A program made the position numbers and the translations under genes. Below are positions 1 to 8,685 of a stretch of 32,781 bases of DNA, one piece after another; position 1 is the stretch's first letter; each line of letters starts with the position of its first letter. Origin of the DNA: Planctomycetota bacterium. GTDB taxonomy: Bacteria; Planctomycetota; Planctomycetia; Planctomycetales; Planctomycetaceae. The stretch spans positions 1 to 32,781 of the forward strand of contig JAQBVJ010000083.1 in NCBI GenBank assembly GCA_027623235.1, written 5' to 3'. A model generated the notes under the pieces. It saw only the letters and a list, made by a program, of their open reading frames with translations, did not search any database and was not told the origin of the DNA.

Positions 1-126
1 CGACGCGAAACGAACAGGCTCGTCAGTCCCACCGCAAAACGCGTGTGTCGACGCGACATCCCAGGGAATCGACGTCACACGCATCAAATCCTGCCTCGAT
101 CCCCGCCCACCCACCTGACGAATCTC

Positions 127-249
127 ATGACCGACACCCAACTTACGAAAACCCCTCGCCGCAAAGTGGCGCTGTCCAATTAGTGTGCGCTGGCCCTGCT
201 CGTCAGCCCCATCATTGGCAACCTGCATTCTCCCTGAAAAGCCTCCGCC
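127..249 (+). other. In-frame upstream relic with two stop codons
   Basis: This stretch is in the same frame as the WD40 gene that starts at 250. From an ATG at 127 it reads MTDTQLTKTPRRKVALSN, then TAG at 181, then CALALLVSPIIGNLHSP, then TGA at 235, then KASA running directly into the WD40 start Met. The pieces together resemble a basic N-terminus, a hydrophobic stretch and an A-x-A-like cleavage site, so a former signal peptide broken by two stops is one reading. The frame is also open leftwards to the window edge. Chance cannot be excluded because the stretch is short, and no SD-like sequence precedes either ATG. Confidence 0.35.
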
Positions 250-1374
250 ATGTGCGACCCGGAACCGAAACCGAAGTTTGTTCCGAAGCCCGACGGAGCC
301 GATCCGTTTGCCACACGGCTGATCGCGGAGCTGAAACACGACCGCGGCATTCTCGGCTGCCAGTACGATCCGGCGAGCCCGTTTCTGTTTGCCGGAGCGC
401 GCGACTACTTCGTTCATCGCTGGGACCTGGCGAGAGAACCGGTTGTCGAACCGCCAGCCGATCCCAAAAAGAAGCCGAAGGTTCCACCCGTTCCCGTCGC
501 GCCGGCCGATTCGCGGGTTGAGATTCCGGGTCATGAAAGCTGGGTCGGCGGCCTCTCGCTGTTTGACGACGGCGACCGAATGGCGACAGGTGATTTCGTC
601 GGCCGCCTTTTCGTCTGGGCCAACCGAACGAAGGAACCCAAACCGCTGTTTTCGTTTGAGGCTCACAAAGGCTCAATTCGAAAAGTCAGCGTCAGCCCGG
701 ATGGCAATCTTGTCGCGACGGCCGGCAACGACGGAGCTGTCCGAGTCTGGAAGACCGACGTCGCTGAGAAGCTGCATCTCGAACTGCTCGGCCATGACTG
801 CCACGTGTACCACGTCGCGTTTCATCCGGACGGCAAAAGCCTGATTTCGGCGGACCTCAAAGGCCGAGTTAAGCACTGGGACGTCGAAACCGGCAAGCTG
901 GTCCGCGAGCTCGACGCCAGCCTGCTTTACACGTACAGCGAGAAATACGAAGTCGATGTCGGCGGAATTCGTGGAATGACGTTCAACGCGGACGGCTCGC
1001 GATTGTGCTGCGCCGGGGCGACCGGCGAAGACAAAGGCATCGCCCACAGTGGCGACGCGCGAGTCCTGTTGTTCGACTGGGAATCGGGCGGGCTTCTCAA
1101 AGAATTGCGGCCCGAAAAAAAGGAAGTCTGCACGGCGTGGGGCGTGCAGTTTCACCCGGACGGCTTCATCGTCGGATCGGGCGGCAGTCGCACCGGCGGG
1201 TTCTTGTGGTTCTGGGTGCCTGACGACGAGGTGGCTTTTCACGTGGTGAAGTTCACACAGCGTGCCCCTGGCTTTGACGTGGACCTGGCCCCGGACCAGA
1301 AGTCGCTCGCTGTCGCCAATCATGACGGCGCGGTGCGGCTGTATCGGATGGAAAAGCCAACGGAGACAGTTTAG
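250..1374 (+). CDS. WD40 repeat seven-bladed beta-propeller protein
   Basis: The product is 374 residues and consists almost wholly of WD40-type repeats. I count seven: HDRGILGC..HRWDLA, GHESWVGG..FVWAN, AHKGSIRK..VRVWKTD, GHDCHVYH..KHWDVE, a longer one ending LLFDWES, EVCTAWGV..LWFWV, and a last one ending VRLYRME. Seven repeats make one closed propeller, so the domain itself seems complete. WD40 propellers are protein-interaction scaffolds; nothing here shows a catalytic residue or names the partner. A Pro/Lys-rich loop lies between blades 1 and 2. The ATG at 250 is the first in-frame start after the TGA at 235 and has no clear SD. As called, the protein has no signal peptide and would be cytoplasmic, although the upstream relic raises the possibility of an exported ancestor. 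Confidence 0.88.
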   Translation: MCDPEPKPKFVPKPDGADPFATRLIAELKHDRGILGCQYDPASPFLFAGARDYFVHRWDLAREPVVEPPADPKKKPKVPPVPVAPADSRVEIPGHESWVGGLSLFDDGDRMATGDFVGRLFVWANRTKEPKPLFSFEAHKGSIRKVSVSPDGNLVATAGNDGAVRVWKTDVAEKLHLELLGHDCHVYHVAFHPDGKSLISADLKGRVKHWDVETGKLVRELDASLLYTYSEKYEVDVGGIRGMTFNADGSRLCCAGATGEDKGIAHSGDARVLLFDWESGGLLKELRPEKKEVCTAWGVQFHPDGFIVGSGGSRTGGFLWFWVPDDEVAFHVVKFTQRAPGFDVDLAPDQKSLAVANHDGAVRLYRMEKPTETV

Positions 1375-1812
1375 CCGCCCGTTGAATCAGGTAGCGGCAC
1401 GGCGGAAGCCTGGGCTGTTAAGAGTTTGGGGTGCAGTGGCGATCTGACCGTTTTTGCAGGGACTGTTTCTGTTCCGCTTGCCGAGGTTCCGAGATCGATT
1501 CCCGACGTTGTGTTTCTCGGCGCTCTCCAGTTCTCTGCGTTGTCGCCTTTGCGAGTTGCAACACGTCTTTGCGAGTTGCAACACAGAGAAGTGGAGAGCG
1601 CGGAGAAACGAACGCAGGCCCAACGCAAGCAAGGCACACGCCGAGATGAGCAAACATCACGCGGAACAAAAACGGATCAAGCTGCCTCCACCGTCAGCCT
1701 CGAATTTTTAACAGCCCAGCGCAAGCCGTCCGGCCCGAGCGCGTTTCCCGATGCAAAACCGGGCGGCTTCCGCCGCTCCGCTACAGGGTTCGGACTCTTC
1801 AACGGACTGTGA
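1375..1812. repeat. Decayed large inverted repeat in a 616-base gap
   Basis: The gap from 1375 to 1990 holds no credible gene. Its left part (1378-1477) and right part (1661-1806, read as reverse complement) share an ordered set of blocks. These are CCGTTGAA (1379-1386 against 1798-1805), a GTAGCGG..GGCGGAAGCC block (1391-1410 against 1765-1784), TGGGCTGTTAA (1411-1421 against 1708-1718), CCGTTTTTG (1448-1456 against 1667-1675) and GTTCCGC (1471-1477 against 1661-1667). The arms are imperfect and of unequal length, so this is a decayed palindrome about 430 bases across. A tighter hairpin lies inside it. No transposase is present. A MITE-like relic or a structured RNA are both possible. From 1813 to 1990 I see nothing recognisable. 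Confidence 0.6.
1512..1609. repeat. 26-bp inverted repeat enclosing a tandem repeat
   Basis: The arms at 1512-1537 and 1584-1609 are reverse complements over 26 bases with two mismatches. The 46-base interior carries two direct copies of TTTGCGAGTTGCAACAC, at 1548-1564 and 1568-1584, with a period of 20. The second copy abuts the right arm. As RNA this would fold into one long stem with a repeated loop sequence. It sits between the two halves of the larger decayed palindrome. Confidence 0.7.
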
Positions 1813-1990
1813 GCCGTTTTTTCCAGTCGCACTGCTTCACAAAATTGCCTGATCGGAACGAAGGTCGAGAATCCGATTGCCGCTGGATAAATCATCTTCC
1901 CGTAGATCTGAAAAGCGCGCATGATTGAGCCAGTCGTTCAACACGGCGGGTTTATCAGAACAGACTCGCGTCTTTGCAGAGGGTGCAGTC

Positions 1991-2188
1991 ATGGTTGCGG
2001 TTGTTCGGAAGTCAGAAACGGTCGACGAGTCCCCTCATCAGACCGCCTGCGACTGGCGGGTGCTCGGTCGGTTCGACACGCTGGAGCCCGCGGAAGCGGC
2101 CCTCGCCCAGTTTCGTGAGCGCGGCATCGATGCTCACCTGCAGATGGTCGACGGGCTGACAATTATTGGGCCTCGCCTTTCAAGATGA
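1991..2188 (+). CDS. Small hypothetical protein (65 residues)
   Basis: The product begins MVAVVRKSETVDESPHQ and continues with a compact region, CDWRVLGRFDTLEPAEAALAQF, then RERGIDAHLQMVDG. The pattern of a strand, a helix rich in Ala/Glu, and a following strand resembles small signal-transducing-type domains such as DUF2007 in which two strands flank one helix, but I cannot assign a family. The ATG at 1991 is preceded by GAGGG at a workable distance. An in-frame TTG at 1925 would add 22 residues but has no SD. It lies 67 bases upstream of the DUF885 gene in the same direction, so the two may share a transcript. No signal peptide or membrane segment is visible, and the function is unknown. 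Confidence 0.6.
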   Translation: MVAVVRKSETVDESPHQTACDWRVLGRFDTLEPAEAALAQFRERGIDAHLQMVDGLTIIGPRLSR

Positions 2189-2255
2189 GCCTTGACCGGC
2201 AGTGAGCTCGCGCAGAACATCCCGGCGGTGATCCGTTACCTGCCGGGAGAGTTTC

Positions 2256-4016
2256 GTGAGCCGTCTGCAAACTGCCGCTTTATTCGTGCTGCTTCTGCTG
2301 CCTCGCACGGTCTGCACAGCCGATCCCGACGAGTCACAGACCGCCGCGTTCAAGAAGCTCCTCGACGACGAGTGGCAGTGGAAACTGCAGGACGACCCGG
2401 AATTCGCCTCGTGGCTCGGCGATCGACGCTACGGCGACCGATGGCAGGATCTCAGTCTCGCCGCAATTCGAAACCGCTTTGAGCACCACAAGACGGTGCT
2501 GAATCAACTGGACCGGATCGATCCGGAAAACCTCTCGTCCACTGACCGGACCAGCTACGAGTTGTTTCGAGGCGAGTACCAGAACACGGTCGAGGGTCAC
2601 CGATTCGGCTGGTACCACGTCCCGTTGAACCAGCGCGGCGGAATTCAGGATGCGAATTCGCTCGCCAGCGCGATGTCGTTTGATTCGGTCAAGGATTACG
2701 AGGCCTGGATCGCGCGGCTGAACAGCTTTCCGAAGTACATGAATCAGACCATCGCTCTGCTGCAGGGCGGAGTCGACAAGCGGATCGTCCATCACCGTAA
2801 AGTCATGGCTCGGGTTCCCGGCCAGATTCGCCGGCAAATCGTCGACGATCCCACGAAGAGCCTGTTTTACAAACCGTTCCGCGACATGCCTGACAGCATC
2901 GACGAGGACGAGCAACTCCTCCTGCAGGTGCAAGCGGCAAAAGCCATCCGCAACAAAGTCTCACCCGCTTATCAGAAGCTGCTGCTGTTTTTCGAAGAGG
3001 TCTATCTGCCGGCGTGTTTCGAGAAAGCCGGCTTCGGGCAAATCCCGAACGGAGGCGAGTTCTACGCGTTCAAAGCTCGACAGTTCACGACGACCGACCT
3101 CACTCCGGACCAGATTCACGACATCGGTCTGGCCGAGGTCGCGCGCATTCGGGCCGAGATGAAACAGGTCATCAAGGAAGTCGGGTTCCAGGGCACCTTC
3201 GACGAGTTCCTCGAACACCTCCGCTCCGACCCGCGGTACTACTACGAGGATCCCAACGAACTGATGGCCGAGTACCAGGCAATTTGCCGGCGCATCGATC
3301 CATTGCTGCCGAAAATGTTCGGCCGGCTGCCAAAGATTCCGTACCGGCTCGAGCCGATTCCGGAACACCTCGCCCCGGACACGACCACCGCTTACTACCG
3401 GCCTCCATCCGCAGACGGAGCCCGCGGCGGAACCTACTTCGTGAACCTCTACCGTCCGGACACGCGACCCAAATACGAAATGGAAGTCCTGTCCGTACAC
3501 GAGGCCGTGCCGGGACATCACCTGCAGATCGCGATCTCTCAGGAACTCGAAGGCCTGCCTGAGTTTCGGCGCTACGGTGGCTACACGGCGTTCATCGAAG
3601 GCTGGGGTCTGTACTCCGAGCGGCTCGGTTACGAGCTGGGTCTCTACAAAGATCCGTACTCGCGATTCGGCCAGTTGACCTACGACATGTGGCGAGCTGT
3701 CCGGCTGGTTGTCGACACCGGCATCCACCACAAAGGCTGGACTCGAGACGAGGCGATTCACTTTTTCGCCATCAACGCGGCCAAGTCGATGCACGACATC
3801 GAAAACGAAATCGACCGATACATCGCCTGGCCCGGCCAGGCACTCGCCTACAAAATCGGCCAGTTGAAAATCCTGGAGCTGAGAGCAAAAGCCGAGAAGG
3901 AACTCGGAGACGAATTCAACCTCTCCGACTTCCACGACACGGTCCTCGGCCAGGGAGCCGTCACATTGAGCGTCCTGGAACGAATCGTCGACGAGTGGAT
4001 CGCCGAGCAGAAGTAG
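2256..4016 (+). CDS. Exported DUF885 family protein, probable metallopeptidase
   Basis: The product is 586 residues, the usual length for the DUF885 family. The N-terminus, MSRLQTAALFVLLLLPRTVCTA, is a signal peptide with likely cleavage after residue 22, so the protein acts outside the cytoplasm. The family hallmark HEAVPGHH is at about residues 415-422 and EGWGLYSE at about 448-455. These His and Glu residues form a zinc-ligand pattern like that of gluzincin-type peptidases. The peptidase activity is inferred from the family and the true substrate is unknown. The start is GTG at 2256, chosen because GGGAGAG stands just upstream and because it gives a complete signal peptide. The next gene, the kinase, follows after a 199-base gap with no evident terminator. 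Confidence 0.9.
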   Translation: MSRLQTAALFVLLLLPRTVCTADPDESQTAAFKKLLDDEWQWKLQDDPEFASWLGDRRYGDRWQDLSLAAIRNRFEHHKTVLNQLDRIDPENLSSTDRTSYELFRGEYQNTVEGHRFGWYHVPLNQRGGIQDANSLASAMSFDSVKDYEAWIARLNSFPKYMNQTIALLQGGVDKRIVHHRKVMARVPGQIRRQIVDDPTKSLFYKPFRDMPDSIDEDEQLLLQVQAAKAIRNKVSPAYQKLLLFFEEVYLPACFEKAGFGQIPNGGEFYAFKARQFTTTDLTPDQIHDIGLAEVARIRAEMKQVIKEVGFQGTFDEFLEHLRSDPRYYYEDPNELMAEYQAICRRIDPLLPKMFGRLPKIPYRLEPIPEHLAPDTTTAYYRPPSADGARGGTYFVNLYRPDTRPKYEMEVLSVHEAVPGHHLQIAISQELEGLPEFRRYGGYTAFIEGWGLYSERLGYELGLYKDPYSRFGQLTYDMWRAVRLVVDTGIHHKGWTRDEAIHFFAINAAKSMHDIENEIDRYIAWPGQALAYKIGQLKILELRAKAEKELGDEFNLSDFHDTVLGQGAVTLSVLERIVDEWIAEQK

Positions 4017-4215
4017 TCGCCGGTGATCAGACCGTTTCTGAAAGACGCGGCGCGAGACGCGAATCAGGGAGAGGCTGACAAGTTCTGACTTGGGCCTCGC
4101 AGAAGTGCTGTAAGAATCGCCTCGGCCCTCGCGTTTTCAGTTGATATTGGAAGCGACTCTGTGTCTGCTTTCCTGTGGCAGTCACAGATGTGGAATTGAC
4201 CGTTCAGAGAACCTG

Positions 4216-7200
4216 ATGACAGACGCGACCAGTGAAGCGTTTGCCGGAACCGACCGCTATGAGATTACGGGAACGCTCGGCGCCGGCGGGATGGGAGTGG
4301 TCTACGACGCTCTCGACCGGGATCGGAATGTGCGCGTCGCTCTGAAGACGCTCAAGACGATCAGCCCGCGGGCGCTGTTTCGATTCAAGCAGGAATTCCG
4401 CTCGCTGGCCGGGATCGAACACCCGAACCTGATTCAGCTGCACGAGCTGGTGGCCGTCGGCGATCTATGGTTCTTCACGATGGACTACGTGCCTGGCGTT
4501 GAGCTGATGGACTATGTCCGTCCGGCCGCGGTATCGAAGGCTCCGCCTGAAGACGCTCCCACCATCGACGAGCTGGTGACGGAAACGCGTGAGGAATTAC
4601 CAGCCTCAATTCTTGCTGGCCTTCACGGATCATTCCCGGAACCACCATCGGATGTGGTCTGCCGTCCGAAAACCTCTCTTGAGGGTTGCGATCTGAATCG
4701 GCTTCGGAGTTCCTTCTCACAGCTGGCCGATGGTTTATTTGCGCTGCACTCAGAAGGCAAGCTGCATCGCGACATCAAGCCGTCAAACGTTCTCGTAACT
4801 GACGAGGGACGTGTCGTGCTGCTCGACTTCGGCCTCATCGCGCAAATGGAGCAGGTCGAGCAACCGGATCAGGCTGAGACGGATACCACCATCGCAGATG
4901 AGGTTGCGGACGGAGTGTCCGAGCAGGCGGAACCGGCCGGCATTTATCAGACAATGGATCAGTCTGTGTCAGGCACCGCTGCTTACATGGCGCCCGAGCA
5001 GGCGATCCACAGACCGCTCAGTGAGGCCAGTGACTGGTACGCGGTCGGCACGATGCTCTACGAAGCTCTGACCGGGCAGCTTCCGTTTGCGGGCAGCGTG
5101 ATGGATCTGCTTCGACGCAAAATCCGTGAGCACGCGCCAGACCCGTCCGATCTGATTCCGGATGTTCCCGACGATCTGCGGCTTTTGTGTCTCGATCTGC
5201 TGGCCAGAAATCCTGACAACCGGCCGTCGGGGCGCGAGGTGCTCGATCGCCTTTCCGTCAGTCAGCCAGTTCAGACGGACGGCTTTGCCATCTCTGAAAA
5301 CGTTGCGTTCGTCGGACGCGAATCTCAACTGCGGGCGATGCAGGAGGCGTTTCAAAGTGTCCTCGATGGGCAGACTTCCGTTGTTGAAGTCGACGGTCTC
5401 TCCGGGATGGGAAAGAGCACCCTCGTCGATCGCTTTCTGGGTGCTGTCCAGCGCGAGCATCGAGCACTTGTCCTGCGCGGGCAATGCTACGAACAGGAAT
5501 CGGTTCCGTACAAAGGAATCGACAATCTCGTCGACGAGCTTGCGAAGTTTCTCCTGCGATTGCCGGACGGGCAGGAGGCCGAACTGCTGGTTGCTGATGT
5601 GTCGCTGCTCGCGCGGATTTTCCCGGTCCTGAATCAGGTCGCTGCGATCAGCCGGCTCGTCGAGCAAAGCGCCGACGTTGGCGATCCACGGGCGATCCGA
5701 AGCCGAGCCTTCGTGGCGTTCGCCGAGTTGCTGCGTCGGATCGGTCAGACGCGACCTTTGATCCTGGCGATCGACGACCTGCAGTGGGGCGACGCCGACA
5801 GTGCCATCCTGCTGAACGAATTGCTGCAGTCTGAAGTGTCGTTGCAGATCATGATCGTCCTGGCGTTTCGCGGAGAGTACGTTGACACGAGCCCTTGCCT
5901 GAAAGCTCTTCGGCAGGCAGGCTGGCGGCGACGCAGCCGCGCTCGAACGGCGACTTCGCACGGCAGTGCTAACACGGTCAGTCTGGAGACGATTCGACTG
6001 AGACCGCTCAGCGCAGAGGATCTCTGCGAGCTTGTTGCCGAAGTCCTTCCGGTGGACCAGTCACTCTCCCAGGCGGAAATCGACCAGATCGTTCACGAGT
6101 CTGGCGGAAGCCCGTACTTCGTCCAGGAACTCGTCCGCTGGATTGGATCAGGCCGCGAACTGGCATCGTCCGACAACTCAATCGCCGGCCTCGACGCCGT
6201 GTTGTGGGCTCGCGCAAAAGAGTTACCGGACTCGGCGAGACGGCTGCTCGTCGCGGTTGCGATTGCCGGACAGCCGATTTCCATGCGGCACGCGTTTCAT
6301 GCGAGCGGGCTGGAGCAGCTTGAGCCGCGATCGCTGAAGTCGCTTTACGCCGGCCGTTTCATCCGCTCGACCGGAACCCGGCTCGACGATGAAGTGGCAA
6401 CGTTTCACGATCGAGTTCGAGAAAGTGTCACTGCGAACGTGGCTATGACGACTCGCGAAAGAGTCTACGCCAACCTCGCGGCTTCGCTGATCACGGACGA
6501 GTCGGTCGACCCGGAAATGATCGCCGACTGCAGCTTTCACGCGGGCGATTTTGACACGGCTGGCCGGTATTACGAGAAAGCAGCGCAGAACGCTTCGAAC
6601 TCGCTCGCGTTTTCAAGGGCCGCTTTTCTGTTTCGTCTGGCGCTCGAACACAGCCCGAAACGCGGCGTGAGCCAGCTTGAACTCCGCCGAAAACTGGCCG
6701 ACGCGCTCGCGAACGCCGGACTCGGCACAGAAGCAGCCGACGAATACCTCGCCGTGTCGGGGGCTTTCGAGGGCCGTGAGCAACTGTTGCTGGAAGGCCT
6801 GGCGGGGTTTCACTACTGCACCGGGGCACGAATCGGCCGCGGTCGCCGTCTACTGCAGAGCACGCTTCGTCGAGTCGGCATCCGGCTGCCGGATTCACCG
6901 ATCGGAGCAATCATCGCGCTCGGTCGGGAACGCACGCTTCAATGGCTCCGCGGGAACAATTTTGAATTGCGGACCGTCGACGAAGTGGACCCTCAGGAAC
7001 TGCTCAGAATCGACATTGCCTGGAACGCAGCCAAAGCTCTGTCGCTGTTCGACACGATTTCCGGCGCGAGCATCCTTGCGAAAGCTTTGCGGCTGGCTCT
7101 GAAATGTGGTGAGCCCAGACGGATCGCAACGCTGCTTGCCTGGGAAGCCACTCTCCTTGTCTGCTCACGATTCCGTTTCGAAATACGGCAGGGCGAAGAG

Positions 7201-8163
7201 ATGTTGAAGCTGGCCCATAAAGTAGCCAGTCAGACAAACGATCCCTACTGCGCCGGAATGGTTGAGCTGGCAGAATCGGCCTCGAGAATGTGCACCGGTG
7301 ATTCTGACAAAGGTGTCCGGCATGCTGTCGCCGCAGATGAAATATTCCGCAATCAGTGCACGGGAGTTGCCTGGGAACGCGACTCGTCACAAATGTTTCA
7401 CACCTGGTCACTCATGTGGCGCGGCCTCTACACAGAGCTTGGCCCGTTTGCAGAGGCTGCGGTTGTGGAGGCTCAGGACCGGGGCGATGTGTACGCTGCA
7501 ACAAGTCAGGCCGTTATGGCCCTCGCCGTGGCGAGACTTGCTTCAGGCGACCCGGACGGTGCTGAGCGAGGCGTCGAACTGAACCTGGCACGCTGGTCGA
7601 GAAGTGGCTTTCATCTCCCGTACCTGCTTGCCGCATGCTCTCGCTCAATGATCAGCATTTATCGTGGGCGTCCGGAAGATGCTTACGATGGTCTGGCAAA
7701 TGACTTTCGTGCAGTAAAACGAGCACTCCACCTTGAGGTACGGATCCTCGAAATTAACTACTACGGATATCGAGCCCGCGCCGCAGCAGCAGCGCTGTTT
7801 GACGATCCTGACCGAACGGAACTTGCCATCACCGCACGTCGCGACGCGAAGAGACTGTCCGGAATGAAAGTTGCCTGGGTCACGGCGCAGGCGGATGCCG
7901 TCCTGGCAGCACTCGCTTCGATGAGTGGTCATCCCGACAAAGCGATGAGTCACCTGCGAAGCGCGATCACTGGATTCGACAGCGTGAAGATGGAGTCCTT
8001 CGCAGCAGCATGTCGAATTCGCCTCGGAGAACTTCTTCAGAACGGCGAGGGCGACGCGATGCGACGACGCGGCGAGGAATGGATGCGAAGGCACAATGTC
8101 GCAGAAATCCCACGCATGATTGATGTGCTCGTGCCCGGCTTCGAGGATCCTCGCAGCCTGTGA
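4216..8163 (+). CDS. Ser/Thr protein kinase fused to AAA-type ATPase and TPR-like region
   Basis: This 1315-residue protein has an N-terminal eukaryotic-like kinase domain. It shows the glycine loop GAGGMG (22-27), VALK with Lys44, HRDIKPSN (184-191), DFG (204-206) and APE (259-261), so it looks catalytically competent. Two insertions stand out: about 60 residues near 101-165 in the hinge region, and about 40 residues near 210-250 between DFG and APE. An ATPase domain follows, with Walker A GLSGMGKS (394-401) and Walker B LILAIDD (515-521). The remaining 600 or so residues are helical and TPR-like, as in PknK or MalT-type regulators. No membrane segment or DNA-binding domain is evident. The ATG at 4216 starts the conserved domain; an in-frame TTG at 4141 adds 25 residues without support. 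It is convergent with the STAS gene. Confidence 0.93.
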   Translation: MTDATSEAFAGTDRYEITGTLGAGGMGVVYDALDRDRNVRVALKTLKTISPRALFRFKQEFRSLAGIEHPNLIQLHELVAVGDLWFFTMDYVPGVELMDYVRPAAVSKAPPEDAPTIDELVTETREELPASILAGLHGSFPEPPSDVVCRPKTSLEGCDLNRLRSSFSQLADGLFALHSEGKLHRDIKPSNVLVTDEGRVVLLDFGLIAQMEQVEQPDQAETDTTIADEVADGVSEQAEPAGIYQTMDQSVSGTAAYMAPEQAIHRPLSEASDWYAVGTMLYEALTGQLPFAGSVMDLLRRKIREHAPDPSDLIPDVPDDLRLLCLDLLARNPDNRPSGREVLDRLSVSQPVQTDGFAISENVAFVGRESQLRAMQEAFQSVLDGQTSVVEVDGLSGMGKSTLVDRFLGAVQREHRALVLRGQCYEQESVPYKGIDNLVDELAKFLLRLPDGQEAELLVADVSLLARIFPVLNQVAAISRLVEQSADVGDPRAIRSRAFVAFAELLRRIGQTRPLILAIDDLQWGDADSAILLNELLQSEVSLQIMIVLAFRGEYVDTSPCLKALRQAGWRRRSRARTATSHGSANTVSLETIRLRPLSAEDLCELVAEVLPVDQSLSQAEIDQIVHESGGSPYFVQELVRWIGSGRELASSDNSIAGLDAVLWARAKELPDSARRLLVAVAIAGQPISMRHAFHASGLEQLEPRSLKSLYAGRFIRSTGTRLDDEVATFHDRVRESVTANVAMTTRERVYANLAASLITDESVDPEMIADCSFHAGDFDTAGRYYEKAAQNASNSLAFSRAAFLFRLALEHSPKRGVSQLELRRKLADALANAGLGTEAADEYLAVSGAFEGREQLLLEGLAGFHYCTGARIGRGRRLLQSTLRRVGIRLPDSPIGAIIALGRERTLQWLRGNNFELRTVDEVDPQELLRIDIAWNAAKALSLFDTISGASILAKALRLALKCGEPRRIATLLAWEATLLVCSRFRFEIRQGEEMLKLAHKVASQTNDPYCAGMVELAESASRMCTGDSDKGVRHAVAADEIFRNQCTGVAWERDSSQMFHTWSLMWRGLYTELGPFAEAAVVEAQDRGDVYAATSQAVMALAVARLASGDPDGAERGVELNLARWSRSGFHLPYLLAACSRSMISIYRGRPEDAYDGLANDFRAVKRALHLEVRILEINYYGYRARAAAAALFDDPDRTELAITARRDAKRLSGMKVAWVTAQADAVLAALASMSGHPDKAMSHLRSAITGFDSVKMESFAAACRIRLGELLQNGEGDAMRRRGEEWMRRHNVAEIPRMIDVLVPGFEDPRSL

Positions 8164-8179
8164 CTCCCTGGGAGAGTCA
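8161..8179. other. Small hairpin between convergent genes
   Basis: TGACTC at 8161-8166 and GAGTCA at 8174-8179 form a perfect six-base stem with a seven-base loop. It begins at the kinase stop codon, in the 33 bases between the convergent kinase and STAS genes. There is no T-run on either side, so an intrinsic terminator is not supported; it may be chance. Confidence 0.3.
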
Positions 8180-8196
8180 TGCGACAGACGCGGCGG

Positions 8197-8589
8197 TCAA
8201 AGTTCCACGTCACCCAGCTCGCTCAGCAGGCTCGACGGATCGATCTCCAGTGTCGGTGTTGTCATTGTGAATGCCTGATCGACGGTCGTTGCCAGGCTGA
8301 TTCGCGTGCTCATGTTTGCTTCGCGCAGTGCATCCGCGGCGGCACCTTTCGCTCCGGCCAGAATCAGATTCAGACCTCGCTCGCCAAGTTTCGAATGCGC
8401 GGCGAGAAGCAGTGAGATTCCACCCGCGTCAACTTCATTGACCTCACTCAGGTCGAACACGACAACTCCTGTGGCACCGGAAATCTGGTTATGAAGCGTC
8501 GGCCCGACTTCGAGAAGATCCCACGTTGTGAGGTTTCCTTCGAAAGCAATCACCAGAACTTCATCGCGTTTGGATTCTCTAATCTTCAC
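8197..8589 (-). CDS. STAS domain protein (anti-sigma antagonist-like) lacking the phospho-Ser
   Basis: The 130-residue product has the STAS fold pattern of SpoIIAA/RsbV proteins: a first strand VLVIAFEGNLT, a core strand VVVFDLSEVNEVD, and the helix GISLLLAAHSKL. STAS proteins of this class bind anti-sigma factors or kinases and are switched by phosphorylation of the Ser in an Asp-Ser-Ser-Gly loop. Here the loop reads D54-A55-G56-G57, so Ala occupies the phosphorylation position. If functional, it should be locked unphosphorylated or work by binding only. The C-terminus has an extra tail of about 25 residues ending LSELGDVEL. It is convergent with the kinase-ATPase gene. No signal peptide is present. 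The ATG at 8589 gives the complete first strand. Confidence 0.87.
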   Translation of the reverse strand: MKIRESKRDEVLVIAFEGNLTTWDLLEVGPTLHNQISGATGVVVFDLSEVNEVDAGGISLLLAAHSKLGERGLNLILAGAKGAAADALREANMSTRISLATTVDQAFTMTTPTLEIDPSSLLSELGDVEL

Positions 8590-8685
8590 GTGACTTCCCT
8601 TTGTGGTGTCGTTTCGAATCTACGTGCCGGACGGTATCGCGTCCTGAAATGCCGGGGAAGGGCAGTCGCCCGGAGACGACTCATC

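Noticed and set aside
1548..1584. Possible CRISPR-like repeat
   Set aside because: Only two copies with a three-base spacer; the spacing does not fit a CRISPR array and no cas gene is present.
2961..3935. A 324-residue frame on the minus strand
   Set aside because: It is the complement of the DUF885 gene, whose HEAVPGHH and EGWGLYSE motifs decide the coding strand.
4969..5961. A 330-residue frame on the minus strand
   Set aside because: It is the complement of the kinase-ATPase gene with complete kinase and Walker motifs.
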